Positions 42,393-51,243 of a stretch of DNA of 64,000 nt are shown piece after piece. Location of the stretch: contig SAQG01000023.1 of NCBI GenBank assembly GCA_004020315.1, positions 28,217-92,216 of the forward strand. The letters are read 5' to 3'. Position 1 is the first letter of the stretch. Each line of letters opens with the position of its first letter. A model generated the notes under the pieces. That model made no database searches, was not told where the DNA came from, and saw only the letters and a list, made by a program, of their open reading frames with translations. The stretch comes from Mesorhizobium sp. Lineage in GTDB: Bacteria > Pseudomonadota > Alphaproteobacteria > Rhizobiales > Rhizobiaceae. A program made the position numbers and the translations under genes.

Positions 42393-44101
42393 TCGGCGCT
42401 CCTTCCTTGGTCTTTTCGGTATAGCTGGTCCAGATCGACGCCGTGCTGGCGTTGCAACAGGACAAGGAAATCGGTGCGCTCGAATGCTTTTCGCGAGGCG
42501 TCCCAGTTCTTTTCGACAGCGAGAATATCGAGAACCGCATCGACAAGGTCGGCCGAAAGGGCACCGGTGATGGCGATTGTCGTGCGGCGAAGCAGCAGGT
42601 CCTCCAGCTGCTCGACATATTCATTGGCGATGAGATATTGAACCTCCCGGGCCGAGTAGTCACTGCCGGGCAAGAGCTCGTCATGTCCCGCTGCCATATA
42701 GGCGGCGACGGCATCCGAAGTGGTGCCGTAGCGCTCGAAGAGGCTGCGCATGCGGTCAAGCGACAGACCGTGCGCCCCAGCGCGTTCTGCGCACCATTTT
42801 GCCGGGGCCATGGGAAAATGCCGGCCGCCGCCGATCGGCATGTTTTCGGTGCCGACGATGCGCTGTCGGCACAACCGCTCGAGCACGATATCGGCTGCCA
42901 GTTCGCCGAACGACCGGAAGGTTGTCCATTTCCCGCCGATCATGCAGAGCGTCGGCGGCACTATGCCGGCGCCCTCGATGAGTTCGCAGAAATGATCGCG
43001 GGGAATGCGCCCGGTAAAACTGTCTTGGCTTATCGGTAGCGGCCTCACCCCGGTGAACTGAAAGACGATGTCGGTCTCAGTGACCTCGATCCCGGGGAAC
43101 ACGAAGGACAGGGACTGCCGGATGTATTGCCGCTCGTCGTCCATGCAGCGCGCCTGGTCGGGATCGTCGACACGGATATCCGTCGAGCCGACCAGCACGT
43201 TGCCGAGATAGGGGAACAGGATGCAGATCCGGCCGTCCTCGTTCTCATAGTAGATCATGTGACCGTCGAGCGCATCATGAAGCTCGCGATTATCGACGAT
43301 CAGATGCGAACCTTTGGTGCCGCCCATAAGCTTTGGCGCAACGGCTCCGATCGCCGAATTGGTCAGGTCGATCCAGCCGCCTGTGGCGTTGACTACAAGC
43401 CGCGGCTTCACGGCTACCGTTTCGCCAGATAGTCGGTCATTAAGCACCAGGCTCGCGTCGCCGAGCGATACGCGTGCATAGTTGAGCGCTCGAGCGGATG
43501 GCTTCTCTTCTATGGTGTCGCGCAGCATCTCGGTACCCACCCGCTCGGGGTGGCTGACCCAAGCATCGTAATATGTCGCCGAATTGCGAATAGCAGGATT
43601 GATTGCAGGCCAGACCTTGAGTGTTTCAGCGCGGCTCCTGAATTTGTGCGTCGGGACGATACGCCGTGCGGCGGTGAAGAAGTCATACATGGCAAGGCCG
43701 GTCTTGATGACCAATGCGCCGCGCCGGCCCGGACGACGGCTTAGCCCAAGGAAGCGGAATGCGCCATTTGCTATGCCCGAGAACAGGTCGAAGATAGGCA
43801 CTGTGGTTGGCAGTGGCGCAACGTAGTGCGGCGCGTTCTTCAACAGCCGATCGCGTTCGAGCAGAGATTCGCGGACCAGCTTGAACTCGCCGTTTTCAAG
43901 GTAGCGCAAGCCGCCATGAACCATGCGGGAAAGGGCTGCGCTTGCGCCGGAACAATAATCGCCCTTTTCCGCTAGCAGCACATCGACGCCCTGCAAAGCG
44001 AGTTCGCGAAACACGCTGATGCCGTTAATGCCACCGCCTATGACGAGCACGTCGACATCGGGGTTCTCGCGCAAGCCGGCGATCGTCTGGATGCGATTCA
44101 T
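42365..44101 (-). CDS. FAD-dependent glycerol-3-phosphate dehydrogenase-like (GlpD/EryB family)
   Basis: 578 residues. The FAD site VDVLVIGGGINGISVFRELALQG is at residue 15, followed by LSRMVHGGLRYLENGEFKLV near 58. GSTDIRVDDP and GVRPLPISQDS occur in the middle, and a helical C-terminal domain comes after residue 400. True GlpD oxidises sn-glycerol 3-phosphate to DHAP at the membrane, passing electrons to quinone. EryB, of the same family, oxidises erythritol 4-phosphate. Because it is encoded with a dedicated kinase and aldolase, a polyol phosphate other than glycerol phosphate is more likely here. Confidence 0.87.
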   Translation of the reverse strand: MNRIQTIAGLRENPDVDVLVIGGGINGISVFRELALQGVDVLLAEKGDYCSGASAALSRMVHGGLRYLENGEFKLVRESLLERDRLLKNAPHYVAPLPTTVPIFDLFSGIANGAFRFLGLSRRPGRRGALVIKTGLAMYDFFTAARRIVPTHKFRSRAETLKVWPAINPAIRNSATYYDAWVSHPERVGTEMLRDTIEEKPSARALNYARVSLGDASLVLNDRLSGETVAVKPRLVVNATGGWIDLTNSAIGAVAPKLMGGTKGSHLIVDNRELHDALDGHMIYYENEDGRICILFPYLGNVLVGSTDIRVDDPDQARCMDDERQYIRQSLSFVFPGIEVTETDIVFQFTGVRPLPISQDSFTGRIPRDHFCELIEGAGIVPPTLCMIGGKWTTFRSFGELAADIVLERLCRQRIVGTENMPIGGGRHFPMAPAKWCAERAGAHGLSLDRMRSLFERYGTTSDAVAAYMAAGHDELLPGSDYSAREVQYLIANEYVEQLEDLLLRRTTIAITGALSADLVDAVLDILAVEKNWDASRKAFERTDFLVLLQRQHGVDLDQLYRKDQGRSAECASTRKSA

Positions 44102-44119
44102 CTCAGGATGAGCCTTCGA

Positions 44120-45115
44120 TCACGCATCTATCCCGACGAGATGCCCGGCCATCGCCGCATCGATGGCCGTCAGTTCCGCCGCGCTCAGCGAAATCTCCCC
44201 TGCCCTGGCGTTGTCGAGCGCCTGCGCCGTGTTTCGCGCTCCGCACAACGCGAAGGTGATGCCGGGCTGCGCCAGCGTCCAGGCGATGACGATCTGCGCC
44301 ATGCTTGCGTGATGAACCTCCGCGACCGGGGCCAGGGCATGCTTCAAAGCGGCTACCTTGCGCCGGTTGGCCTGAGAGAAGCGCGGGTTGTCTTTGCGCT
44401 GGTCGTCGCCGCTGAACTCACGCGCCGGATCGATGGCGCCCGAGAGCAGGCCGAGCGCAAGCGACGAGTAACTGAGGGCAGCGACCTGATGCTGGCGCGC
44501 GATCGGCAGCAATGTCTGCTCAATCTCGCGATCCAGCATCGAATATCTTTCCTGGATCGCGTCGAGCTGGCCAGCTCCTACATATTGCTGCAGCTCGGCG
44601 GCGTTGAGATTGCTTGCGCCGATGGCGCGGATCTTGCCCGCTGATTTGAGGCGTTCGAGCGCTTCCATTGTTTCGGCAATGGGTGTCGTCGGGTCCTGCC
44701 AGTGGGTGATGTAGAGATCGATATAATCGGTGCCGAGCCGCCTAAGGCTCTGCTCCATTTCATAAGCGATGCCCTCGGCGCCCAGATATCGGTTCACCGG
44801 CGTTCCGTCCTGATCGAAGAAGTGATTGCCCTTTTCCGAATGCCAGTTCAGACCACATTTGGTGGCGATGACCGCGCGGTCGCGCCGGCCCTTAATGGCC
44901 TTGCCGACGATCTCCTCGCTGCGGCCGAGACCGTAAGCCGGCGCGGTGTCGATCAGCGAGACGCCGGCATCGATGGACGCTTGGATCGCAGCAATCGATT
45001 CAGCTTCATCCGTGCCACCCCACATCCAGCCGCCGATGGCCCAGGTGCCGAGCCCGACTGCCGACGTGACAACGCCGGACTTGCCGATTGAGCGGGTGAT
45101 CTGTCGAGAATTCAT
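44120..45115 (-). CDS. Aldo/keto reductase
   Basis: 331 residues. The beta-barrel catalytic residues are visible: Asp in SLIDTAPAYGLGRSEEIVGKAI with Tyr nearby, Lys in AVIATKCGLNW, and His in LYITHWQDPTTPI. The C-terminal NADPH site is FALCGARNTAQALDNA. GAAGGAA precedes the ATG, and the start overlaps the regulator stop by four bases. In the operon it may reduce an aldose or ketose to the polyol, or work in reverse. Confidence 0.88.
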   Translation of the reverse strand: MNSRQITRSIGKSGVVTSAVGLGTWAIGGWMWGGTDEAESIAAIQASIDAGVSLIDTAPAYGLGRSEEIVGKAIKGRRDRAVIATKCGLNWHSEKGNHFFDQDGTPVNRYLGAEGIAYEMEQSLRRLGTDYIDLYITHWQDPTTPIAETMEALERLKSAGKIRAIGASNLNAAELQQYVGAGQLDAIQERYSMLDREIEQTLLPIARQHQVAALSYSSLALGLLSGAIDPAREFSGDDQRKDNPRFSQANRRKVAALKHALAPVAEVHHASMAQIVIAWTLAQPGITFALCGARNTAQALDNARAGEISLSAAELTAIDAAMAGHLVGIDA

Positions 45116-46092
45116 GCTGCATTTCCTTCGGCGAGCTCGAGGATCTTCAGGCCTGTGGTTTCGTCGGTGACGAGGGTATCGAGGTGAGAGCCGCGCATGG
45201 CACTGAGGATCGGGACCACCTTGCTTGCGCCGCTTGCGACCCCGATCGACTGCGGAATGGTCGCGAATTCCTCGAGCGTCAGCGAGACCAGTGAGTGGTT
45301 GAGGCTGTAGTCGGCGAGCTTACCGTTGCTGTCTATGAGATGGGCGAGCAACTCGCCCGCCGCGCCTGAGCGTTCGATGGCCAGCCGGTCGGCGCTCGAG
45401 GACGGGTGCAGATCGTAGTAGCTCGAATCGTCGGCCAGGATGGAGCCGATGCCGACGACCGCAAGCGTTGCTTCGCGCGCCTTGCTAAAAACATCCGAAA
45501 CGGCGCGGACGCCCATCAGCATGTCGCGTTGGGCCGGGCTGTCGGCAAACAGCGGCGCATGAATCTGATAGGCGCGCCCGCCGAGTTTGTCGGCCATTAG
45601 AGACGCGACATGATTGACGTCGGTGTAATGCTTGCCCTGGACCAAGCCGGTCGCGGGAACAATCTCGACGTCGTAGCTGCGGCTCGGCTTGAGGCCGGCG
45701 ACGACGGCACTCACCCCCTTGCCCCCCGTTATGGAAATCGTGTCGCCGTCCCTGATCGTCTCGAGCACCAGCCTGGCCGCGGCCTCGCCGACGCGCTGGA
45801 GCGCAGTCTGCGGGTTATCCGAAACGGAAGGGACGACGACGGCCCTTTGGAGTCCACCTATCGCGACAAGGCGCGCCTCGATGTCGACCAGTTGCTCGAC
45901 CGGCGACTTGATCTTGATCTCGACAAGCCCGAGTTGATGGCCGCGTTTGATCAGCCGGTTGACGGTCGCATGCGATATGCCGAGCTCCTTGGCGATTTCA
46001 GCCTGTGTCTTGGCTTCCATGTAATGAAGCACAAGCGCCTGATACATCTGGCGGACGATCGTGACGTCGTCCCGCGAATTGCTTGGTGACAT
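45112..46092 (-). CDS. SorC/DeoR-family sugar-binding transcriptional regulator
   Basis: 326 residues. An N-terminal helix-turn-helix (AEIAKELGISHATVNRLIKRG, residues 32-52 in two stretches) is followed by the SorC-type effector domain with ISITGGKGVSAVVAGL, IVPATGLVQG, HAPLFADSPAQRDMLM and VGIGSILADDSSYY. Such regulators respond to phosphorylated sugars; EryD of the erythritol operon is a member. The gene sits mid-operon, so its level follows operon expression. The perfect palindrome at 49957-49974 is its best candidate operator. Confidence 0.88.
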   Translation of the reverse strand: MSPSNSRDDVTIVRQMYQALVLHYMEAKTQAEIAKELGISHATVNRLIKRGHQLGLVEIKIKSPVEQLVDIEARLVAIGGLQRAVVVPSVSDNPQTALQRVGEAAARLVLETIRDGDTISITGGKGVSAVVAGLKPSRSYDVEIVPATGLVQGKHYTDVNHVASLMADKLGGRAYQIHAPLFADSPAQRDMLMGVRAVSDVFSKAREATLAVVGIGSILADDSSYYDLHPSSSADRLAIERSGAAGELLAHLIDSNGKLADYSLNHSLVSLTLEEFATIPQSIGVASGASKVVPILSAMRGSHLDTLVTDETTGLKILELAEGNAA

Positions 46093-46120
46093 GATGGATG
46101 CTCAACTCTTGCTCTGCTGC

Positions 46121-47110
46121 TCAGGATTTCCTGCGGTGCAGGAAGTGGTCGATCGATACTGCCGCGAGCAGGATGCATCCCTTGATCATGTCCTGCCAAT
46201 AGACGGAGACGTCGAGCAGGATCAGCGAACTTGTGACAACCGAGAGCAGCGCCATGCCCAATATGGCGCCGAAGATGGTGCCCGAGCCGCCATTGAGCGA
46301 TGCCCCGCCGATCACGGCCGCGGCGATGATGTTAAGCTCCATGCCAGCGCCGAAGGTCGGGGTCGCAGCGCCGAAGCGCGACATGTAGATGACGCCGGCA
46401 AAGCCGGCGAGGGTGGAGCAGAGAACCGTGACCCAGAATTTAACCTGCTTGGTCTTGATGCCCGAAAATTGGGCCGCCTTCTCGTTGCTGCCGGTATAGA
46501 AGACCTTGCGGAAGGCCGTGGCACGCCGAAGCAGGAAATCGAAGATGGCCACGACCACAACAAAGATGACGATGACATAAGGCACATTGCCGAAGCTGCC
46601 CTGGCCGATCGCCTTGAACCCCGGCGGCAGGGTGAATAGCGACAGCGGGGTTCCCTTGGTGATGACAAGACAAAGACCGCGCACGATCACCATCGCCGCC
46701 AGCGATGTGATGAAGTGATTGAGCCCGATGACGGTCACGAAGAAGCCCATCGCCGCGCCGATCAGCGCGCTGGCGCCTATCCCGATGAGGCTCGCGGTCC
46801 ACGGGTCTAGGCCCATCAGGAAGAGAGCGCCTGACACGACCATCGAGAAGCAGACCACCGACCCGACGGAAAGGTCGATGCCGCCGACAATGAGGAGTAT
46901 CGTCATGCCGACCACGACGATGCCTTCAATGGAGAAGCTCATCAGCATGGCCCGGAAATTTCCCCAAGTCAGGAAATGCGGCGAGGCGAATGTCATGGCG
47001 ATGCACAACGCCAGCATGATTGCGATCAGCCCCGCCTCGCGCATTGACCCCAGACGCAGCCAATTGCGCCCGCCAAGCCCCGGGGCGCTCGCCTTGATTT
47101 CGGCGTCCAT
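46121..47110 (-). CDS. Sugar ABC permease, RbsC-like
   Basis: 329 residues from the ATG at 47110 with GAGGAACC upstream; an upstream ATG at 47140 overlaps the ATPase gene. About ten membrane segments are present, with SIEGIVVVGMTILLIVGGIDLSVGSVV (split across two helices), GANVSRF-like SRFGAATPTFGAGMELNIIAA and VIGGASLNGGSGTIFGAILG near residue 275. It forms the homodimeric channel of the ribose/polyol-class importer. Confidence 0.9.
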   Translation of the reverse strand: MDAEIKASAPGLGGRNWLRLGSMREAGLIAIMLALCIAMTFASPHFLTWGNFRAMLMSFSIEGIVVVGMTILLIVGGIDLSVGSVVCFSMVVSGALFLMGLDPWTASLIGIGASALIGAAMGFFVTVIGLNHFITSLAAMVIVRGLCLVITKGTPLSLFTLPPGFKAIGQGSFGNVPYVIVIFVVVVAIFDFLLRRATAFRKVFYTGSNEKAAQFSGIKTKQVKFWVTVLCSTLAGFAGVIYMSRFGAATPTFGAGMELNIIAAAVIGGASLNGGSGTIFGAILGMALLSVVTSSLILLDVSVYWQDMIKGCILLAAVSIDHFLHRRKS

Positions 47111-47129
47111 AAGGGTTCCTCCGGTCTGT

Positions 47130-48671
47130 CTAAGCGACATTGTGAACCTGCCTTGCGTTTAATCGTTGCTGTCGCAGACCCGAAGCCAGCAGCATGATCG
47201 CCTCTTCGGTCAATTCGTCCGCCCCGAGTTCGCCGACGAGGGCACCTTCGTGTATGACAAGCACCCGGTCGCTGAGTCCGATCAATTCCGGAAGCTCGGA
47301 TGAAATCACGATGACGCCGACGCCGCGCTCGGCGAGATCGCGAAGCAGGCGATGAATTTCCACTTTGGCTCCGACATCGACCCCGCGTGTGGGCTCGTCC
47401 AAGATGACCACTTTGGGGCCAACCGAAAGAAGCCTGGCGATGGCTACTTTCTGCTGATTGCCACCACTAAGCGTCGACACCTGTGTCTCGATGCCACCCA
47501 TGCGCACACCGTGGCGCTCCACCAGGTCGGTAGCTTGCTTTGCCTCGGCGCGGCGATCGAGCAGGCCAAGGGGTGTGGTCAGTTTCCGAAGGTCCAGCGC
47601 GGAGATATTCGACGCAATCGACAGGTCCAGGAACAGGCCCGACGCTTTGCGGTCCTCGGAGAGGTAGACCAGGCCTGCGCGCACCGCATCGCTGTAAGTC
47701 CTGGTGCTGACCAGCTCGCCATTGAGTTCAACCGATCCCGACACCTTCGGGCGCAAGCCGCAAACGGTCTGAACCATTTCGCTGCGGCCGGCACCAATCA
47801 ACCCGCCGATGCCAAGAATTTCACCTGCTCGAAGCGTGAAACTGACGCCGTCGGAGCCCTCTCGATGGGAGAGATTATTGACCGACAGCACAGGGCGATC
47901 GGTGCGCCGTTCAGGCGAGAGCTTTTCGGGATAGAGCTGCGTGATTTCGCGCCCGACCATCTTGCGCACGACATCTTTGGGAGTGACCGAAGCGATAAGA
48001 TCGGTCGCTACATATCTGCCGTCACGAAACACCGTGACGCGGTCGCACAGGCTGAAGATCTCCGCCATGCGATGGCTGATGTAGATAATTGAAATTCCGC
48101 GCGCCTTGAGATCGCGGACAATTGCGAAAAGGCGCTGCGCCTCGGTCTCGGTCAGGGCGGCCGTCGGCTCGTCGAGCATCAGCACCCGGCATTCGAGCGT
48201 CAGCGCCTTGGCGATTTCCACAAGTTGCTGGTTGGAAATCGAAAGGTCGGCGACCAGCGTCTCGACCGGGATCGGCGCCAGCAGGTCCATTATCTTCTGC
48301 GCATCGGCGTAGAGCCGGCGAAAATTCATCAGCGGCGCGCGCCGATTGTTGATGGCCGCCATGAGGATATTCTCGGCGACCGTAGCATCCTGGCAGAGCG
48401 CGATTTCCTGATGGACGAGGCCTATGCCAAGCCGCTGCGCGGCGGATGGCGATGCGACGGTGACATCCTTGCCTTCGAGACGAATGATGCCTTCGTCGGG
48501 CTGCACAATGCCGGCGATGATATTCATCAGCGTGGACTTGCCCGCGCCGTTTTCGCCGCACAGCGCGTGAATTTCGCCCCGCTGCAGGGTGAAATCGACC
48601 CCGGTCAGCGCTTTAATGGCGCCGAAGGATTTCGATATGTTGCGGATTTCAAGAATGGCGGCGGCAGTCAC
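47130..48671 (-). CDS. Sugar ABC ATPase with two ABC domains, RbsA-like
   Basis: 513 residues, the standard RbsA length. Domain 1 has Walker A GENGAGKSTLMNII and Walker B VLMLDEPTAAL. Domain 2 has the usual degenerate Walker A GLIGAGRSEMV, the signature LSGGNQQKVAIARLL and Walker B VVILDEPTRGVD. GGAG lies before the ATG. It powers the importer with the RbsC-like permease and the binding protein encoded on either side. Confidence 0.92.
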   Translation of the reverse strand: MTAAAILEIRNISKSFGAIKALTGVDFTLQRGEIHALCGENGAGKSTLMNIIAGIVQPDEGIIRLEGKDVTVASPSAAQRLGIGLVHQEIALCQDATVAENILMAAINNRRAPLMNFRRLYADAQKIMDLLAPIPVETLVADLSISNQQLVEIAKALTLECRVLMLDEPTAALTETEAQRLFAIVRDLKARGISIIYISHRMAEIFSLCDRVTVFRDGRYVATDLIASVTPKDVVRKMVGREITQLYPEKLSPERRTDRPVLSVNNLSHREGSDGVSFTLRAGEILGIGGLIGAGRSEMVQTVCGLRPKVSGSVELNGELVSTRTYSDAVRAGLVYLSEDRKASGLFLDLSIASNISALDLRKLTTPLGLLDRRAEAKQATDLVERHGVRMGGIETQVSTLSGGNQQKVAIARLLSVGPKVVILDEPTRGVDVGAKVEIHRLLRDLAERGVGVIVISSELPELIGLSDRVLVIHEGALVGELGADELTEEAIMLLASGLRQQRLNARQVHNVA

Positions 48672-48779
48672 TCCGTCCCCCTGCAGCGTTGATGTTGACG
48701 GTTGGGTCGACGGGGCGCGAGCGCGCCCCGTCCCGGTTCGAGCATCTCCGAAGGAGACCGGAAGGGTTAATTGGCGGAC

Positions 48780-49811
48780 TTATTCCTCGATGCCCTTGGT
48801 GCCGCGCCGCTTGAGGTAGGCATCCCAATAGAAATCGTCGGCATTTTCCGCAGTGACGATGGAAAAGCCGTTATCGACGAAAGGCACGCCCATGGCGTTG
48901 AACCCCGACCGCCGGGCGTCGTTCATCGGATCGATCAGCTCAGGATGCTTGGCCAGCCACAGCAGCATGAACCCCATGTAGCCCTGCATGCCCTGGTTCG
49001 GGTTGACTGAGCCAAAGATTTCGCCAGCCTTGATCATATCGAGGATCTTGGCGTTGACGTCGGCCAGCATAACTCGGATCTTGCCGCCGCCTTCCTTCGC
49101 AGCCTGCGCGGCGCCGATTGCCGAGTTGGCTTCCGGCATGAACACCGCGCCCAGTTCGGGATGCGCCTGGGCAAGGCTGAGCACGGCCTGATAGGCCTTC
49201 GTCGCATCCTGGTTCGACGCCGCGCGGCCGACGAGCTTCATATCCGGCCATTTGGCTTCCATGCGGGCGATGAAGGCGGCGATGCGCTTGTCGTGATTGT
49301 CCTGTCCGGGGTTTTCGAGGACCGCGTACTCGCCCTTGCCGTCCATCGCCTTGGCGACTGCATCGGCGGCATAGGTGCCTTCGGCGACGTTGTCGGAGGT
49401 GATGTAGGACACTCGTTTGGAGTTGGGCGAATCTGCGGCGAATGTGACTACTGCCGTTCCCTGGTCAATGGCCCGATTGATCGGCTCGATGAATGGATCG
49501 GAGTTCATCGGATGCACCAGGATGCCAGCTGGTTTTTGAGCCAGCGCCTGGTCGAATGTCGCTATCTGCTTGTTCACGTCGTATTCGGGCGTTCCGGTGT
49601 ATTCGGTCTCGCAACCGAACTGCTGTCCAGCCTGCTTGAACATCTCGTAGACCGGGAACCAATATTCGACGCCGGAAACCATGACGTTCATGACGTATTT
49701 TTCACCCGGCTCGCATTTGAACGGGTTAGCGGCCTGGGCCGCGGCGTGGCTTGCCCCCAACACTGTGGTGGCTGCTGCCGAAATGGCGAGTATGCTCAAA
49801 AATTTGCGCAA
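48780..49811 (-). CDS. Periplasmic sugar/polyol-binding protein, RbsB-like
   Basis: 343 residues from a TTG at 49811, which has GGGAGGA four bases upstream and begins a clean signal peptide (LRKFLSILAISAAATTVLG). A start at 49856 would put 15 polar residues before it and is rejected. The mature part resembles periplasmic-binding-protein class 2 (IATFDQALAQKPAGILVHPM, GTAVVTFAADSPNS, LADVNAKILDMIKAG). It is the first gene of the nine-gene operon, and the promoter lies between 49900 and 49980. Confidence 0.88.
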   Translation of the reverse strand: MRKFLSILAISAAATTVLGASHAAAQAANPFKCEPGEKYVMNVMVSGVEYWFPVYEMFKQAGQQFGCETEYTGTPEYDVNKQIATFDQALAQKPAGILVHPMNSDPFIEPINRAIDQGTAVVTFAADSPNSKRVSYITSDNVAEGTYAADAVAKAMDGKGEYAVLENPGQDNHDKRIAAFIARMEAKWPDMKLVGRAASNQDATKAYQAVLSLAQAHPELGAVFMPEANSAIGAAQAAKEGGGKIRVMLADVNAKILDMIKAGEIFGSVNPNQGMQGYMGFMLLWLAKHPELIDPMNDARRSGFNAMGVPFVDNGFSIVTAENADDFYWDAYLKRRGTKGIEE

Positions 49812-49914
49812 GAGTCCTCCCTCGGCCGAAGCCTGGTCAATTGGGCGGTCGGACACTTACGTGCCGCCGCTTGTGGTTGATGAGACCGAACCTCCTCCCG
49901 AGGCCCAGCGGTTA

Positions 49915-49944
49915 ATCATTTGCAGGAGTTGGCTTGAGTGTCAA
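49915..49944 (-). promoter_or_regulatory. Candidate sigma-70 promoter of the polyol operon
   Basis: On the minus strand TTGACA (49944-49939) is followed after 18 bases by AATGAT (49920-49915). The palindrome at 49957-49974 begins 12 bases upstream of the -35 box, a position fit for an activator or repressor. Confidence 0.5.
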
Positions 49945-49956
49945 TAAAATTCATGT

Positions 49957-49974
49957 TCTGAAATATATTTCAGA
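49957..49974. promoter_or_regulatory. Perfect 18-bp palindrome, candidate SorC operator
   Basis: TCTGAAATATATTTCAGA is an exact inverted repeat in an otherwise GC-rich region, about 146 bases upstream of the start of the operon that encodes a SorC-family regulator. Confidence 0.65.
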
Positions 49975-50161
49975 CCTGCTTGGTGCGCCCGGCCGACCGA
50001 GAAAACCTCGCTTCGTCATCCAGCGGGCTAACCGCGTGTGTATGGACCCGCCGGAGCATGGCCCTAGCGCCAGCACGCCTGGGGGGAGGTCGCCCGCCCC
50101 GATCCGTGGTACCGTCGCCATGGTCACGCTGCCGAGGACGTTCGCACAGACGCTCCGCTGG

Positions 50162-51106
50162 CTAGGCCGGCACCGCTTCCTTGGACGTACACGGTTTTTT
50201 GTCTTCCACGAGCGCACCCATCGCTGCGAGGTGCTCGGCGAAGCCGGCAACGAACCGCCTGACCTTCAGCGGAATGAAGCGATTCGACGGATAAACCGCA
50301 TGCACATGGTGCGGCGCGTAGTGCCAGTCCGGCAGCACATATTCGAGCCGACCTTCAGCGACGAGCGGATCGAGTATCACCTTGTGCCCGAGGCCGATGC
50401 CGATGCCGGACAGCAACGCCTGATGATTGAGCAGCGAATTGTCAGAGCGCATGGCAGGCCGGATTCGCACCTCAACCTTTTCGCCGCCTGGGCCGGTGAG
50501 CGGCACGACATCGCGCTTCCTGATGTGGGCGTAAAGCAGATAATCATGGTCGGCAAGATCCTCCGGACGCCGCGGCCGGCCTCGGCGATCGAGATAGTCT
50601 GGCGTCGCCGCGAGGCAGCGCCCGATCACGCCGAGCTTGCGCACGATCAGCCGGTCGTCGTCGATAGTGCCCATGCGGATCGCCACGTCGAGTCCCTCTG
50701 CGATCACATCGACGAAGCTGTCGGTCAGCGCCACGTCGAGCAACAGTTCCGGATAGGCGCGTTTGAACTCGATTAGATAGCTGGCGAGCACGCCGGCGCC
50801 GAAGCTCGCCGGCGCGCCGACAGCAAGGCGTCCGCACATTTTCGACTCGAGGCAGCCGACGCTGCGGTCCGCCTCCTCGATGCGCTCGAGGATGTCGCGT
50901 GCGCGCTCCAGATAGCGCCGGCCGGCTTCCGTAGGTGAAACATGGCGGGTCGTACGGTCAAAAAGTCGGACGCCCAAGCGCTTCTCCAGTGCACGGATCT
51001 GCTGGCTGACGGCCGGTTGGCTCAAGCCCAGTTCGCGGGCAGCTGCCGAGAAGCTGCCTGTATCGCAGGTGCGTATGAAGCTGGTCAGCTCGGTCAAGCG
51101 GTCCAT
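50162..51106 (-). CDS. LysR-family transcriptional regulator
   Basis: 314 residues. The N-terminal winged helix (FIRTCDTGSFSAAARELGLSQ, AVSQQIRALEKRLGVRLFDR, residues 11-50) is followed by a substrate-binding-like domain with LAVGAPASFGAGVLASYLIEF and LDVAIRMGTIDDDRLIVRKL. It is divergent from a Tat-exported metallo-hydrolase, with about 137 bases between the starts, including an AT-rich segment near 51125-51155. LysR proteins usually control such a divergent partner. The inducer is unknown. Confidence 0.9.
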   Translation of the reverse strand: MDRLTELTSFIRTCDTGSFSAAARELGLSQPAVSQQIRALEKRLGVRLFDRTTRHVSPTEAGRRYLERARDILERIEEADRSVGCLESKMCGRLAVGAPASFGAGVLASYLIEFKRAYPELLLDVALTDSFVDVIAEGLDVAIRMGTIDDDRLIVRKLGVIGRCLAATPDYLDRRGRPRRPEDLADHDYLLYAHIRKRDVVPLTGPGGEKVEVRIRPAMRSDNSLLNHQALLSGIGIGLGHKVILDPLVAEGRLEYVLPDWHYAPHHVHAVYPSNRFIPLKVRRFVAGFAEHLAAMGALVEDKKPCTSKEAVPA

Positions 51107-51243
51107 GGCAACTTCCCGTCGCGATTAATAACCAAGAGTAATAATACCTATAAGGACGCGGCAAGTTCAAAAAGCTGAACCCTTGAAATAGACCCACCTT
51201 GCTCTGTACGGAGCCCTACGATCCCCAAACCGGAGTTGCTGCA

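Larger units (their letters stand above)
49815..50161. other. Promoter region of the polyol operon; no gene
   Basis: This stretch separates the binding-protein start from the 3' end of the LysR gene. It holds the palindrome at 49957-49974 and the candidate promoter described separately. The plus-strand open frame crossing it is a shadow of the LysR gene. Confidence 0.6.

Noticed and set aside
42365..44101. Housekeeping glpD for glycerol use
   Set aside because: The fold fits, but the gene is embedded with a kinase, aldolase and SorC regulator, so a dedicated polyol phosphate is more likely.
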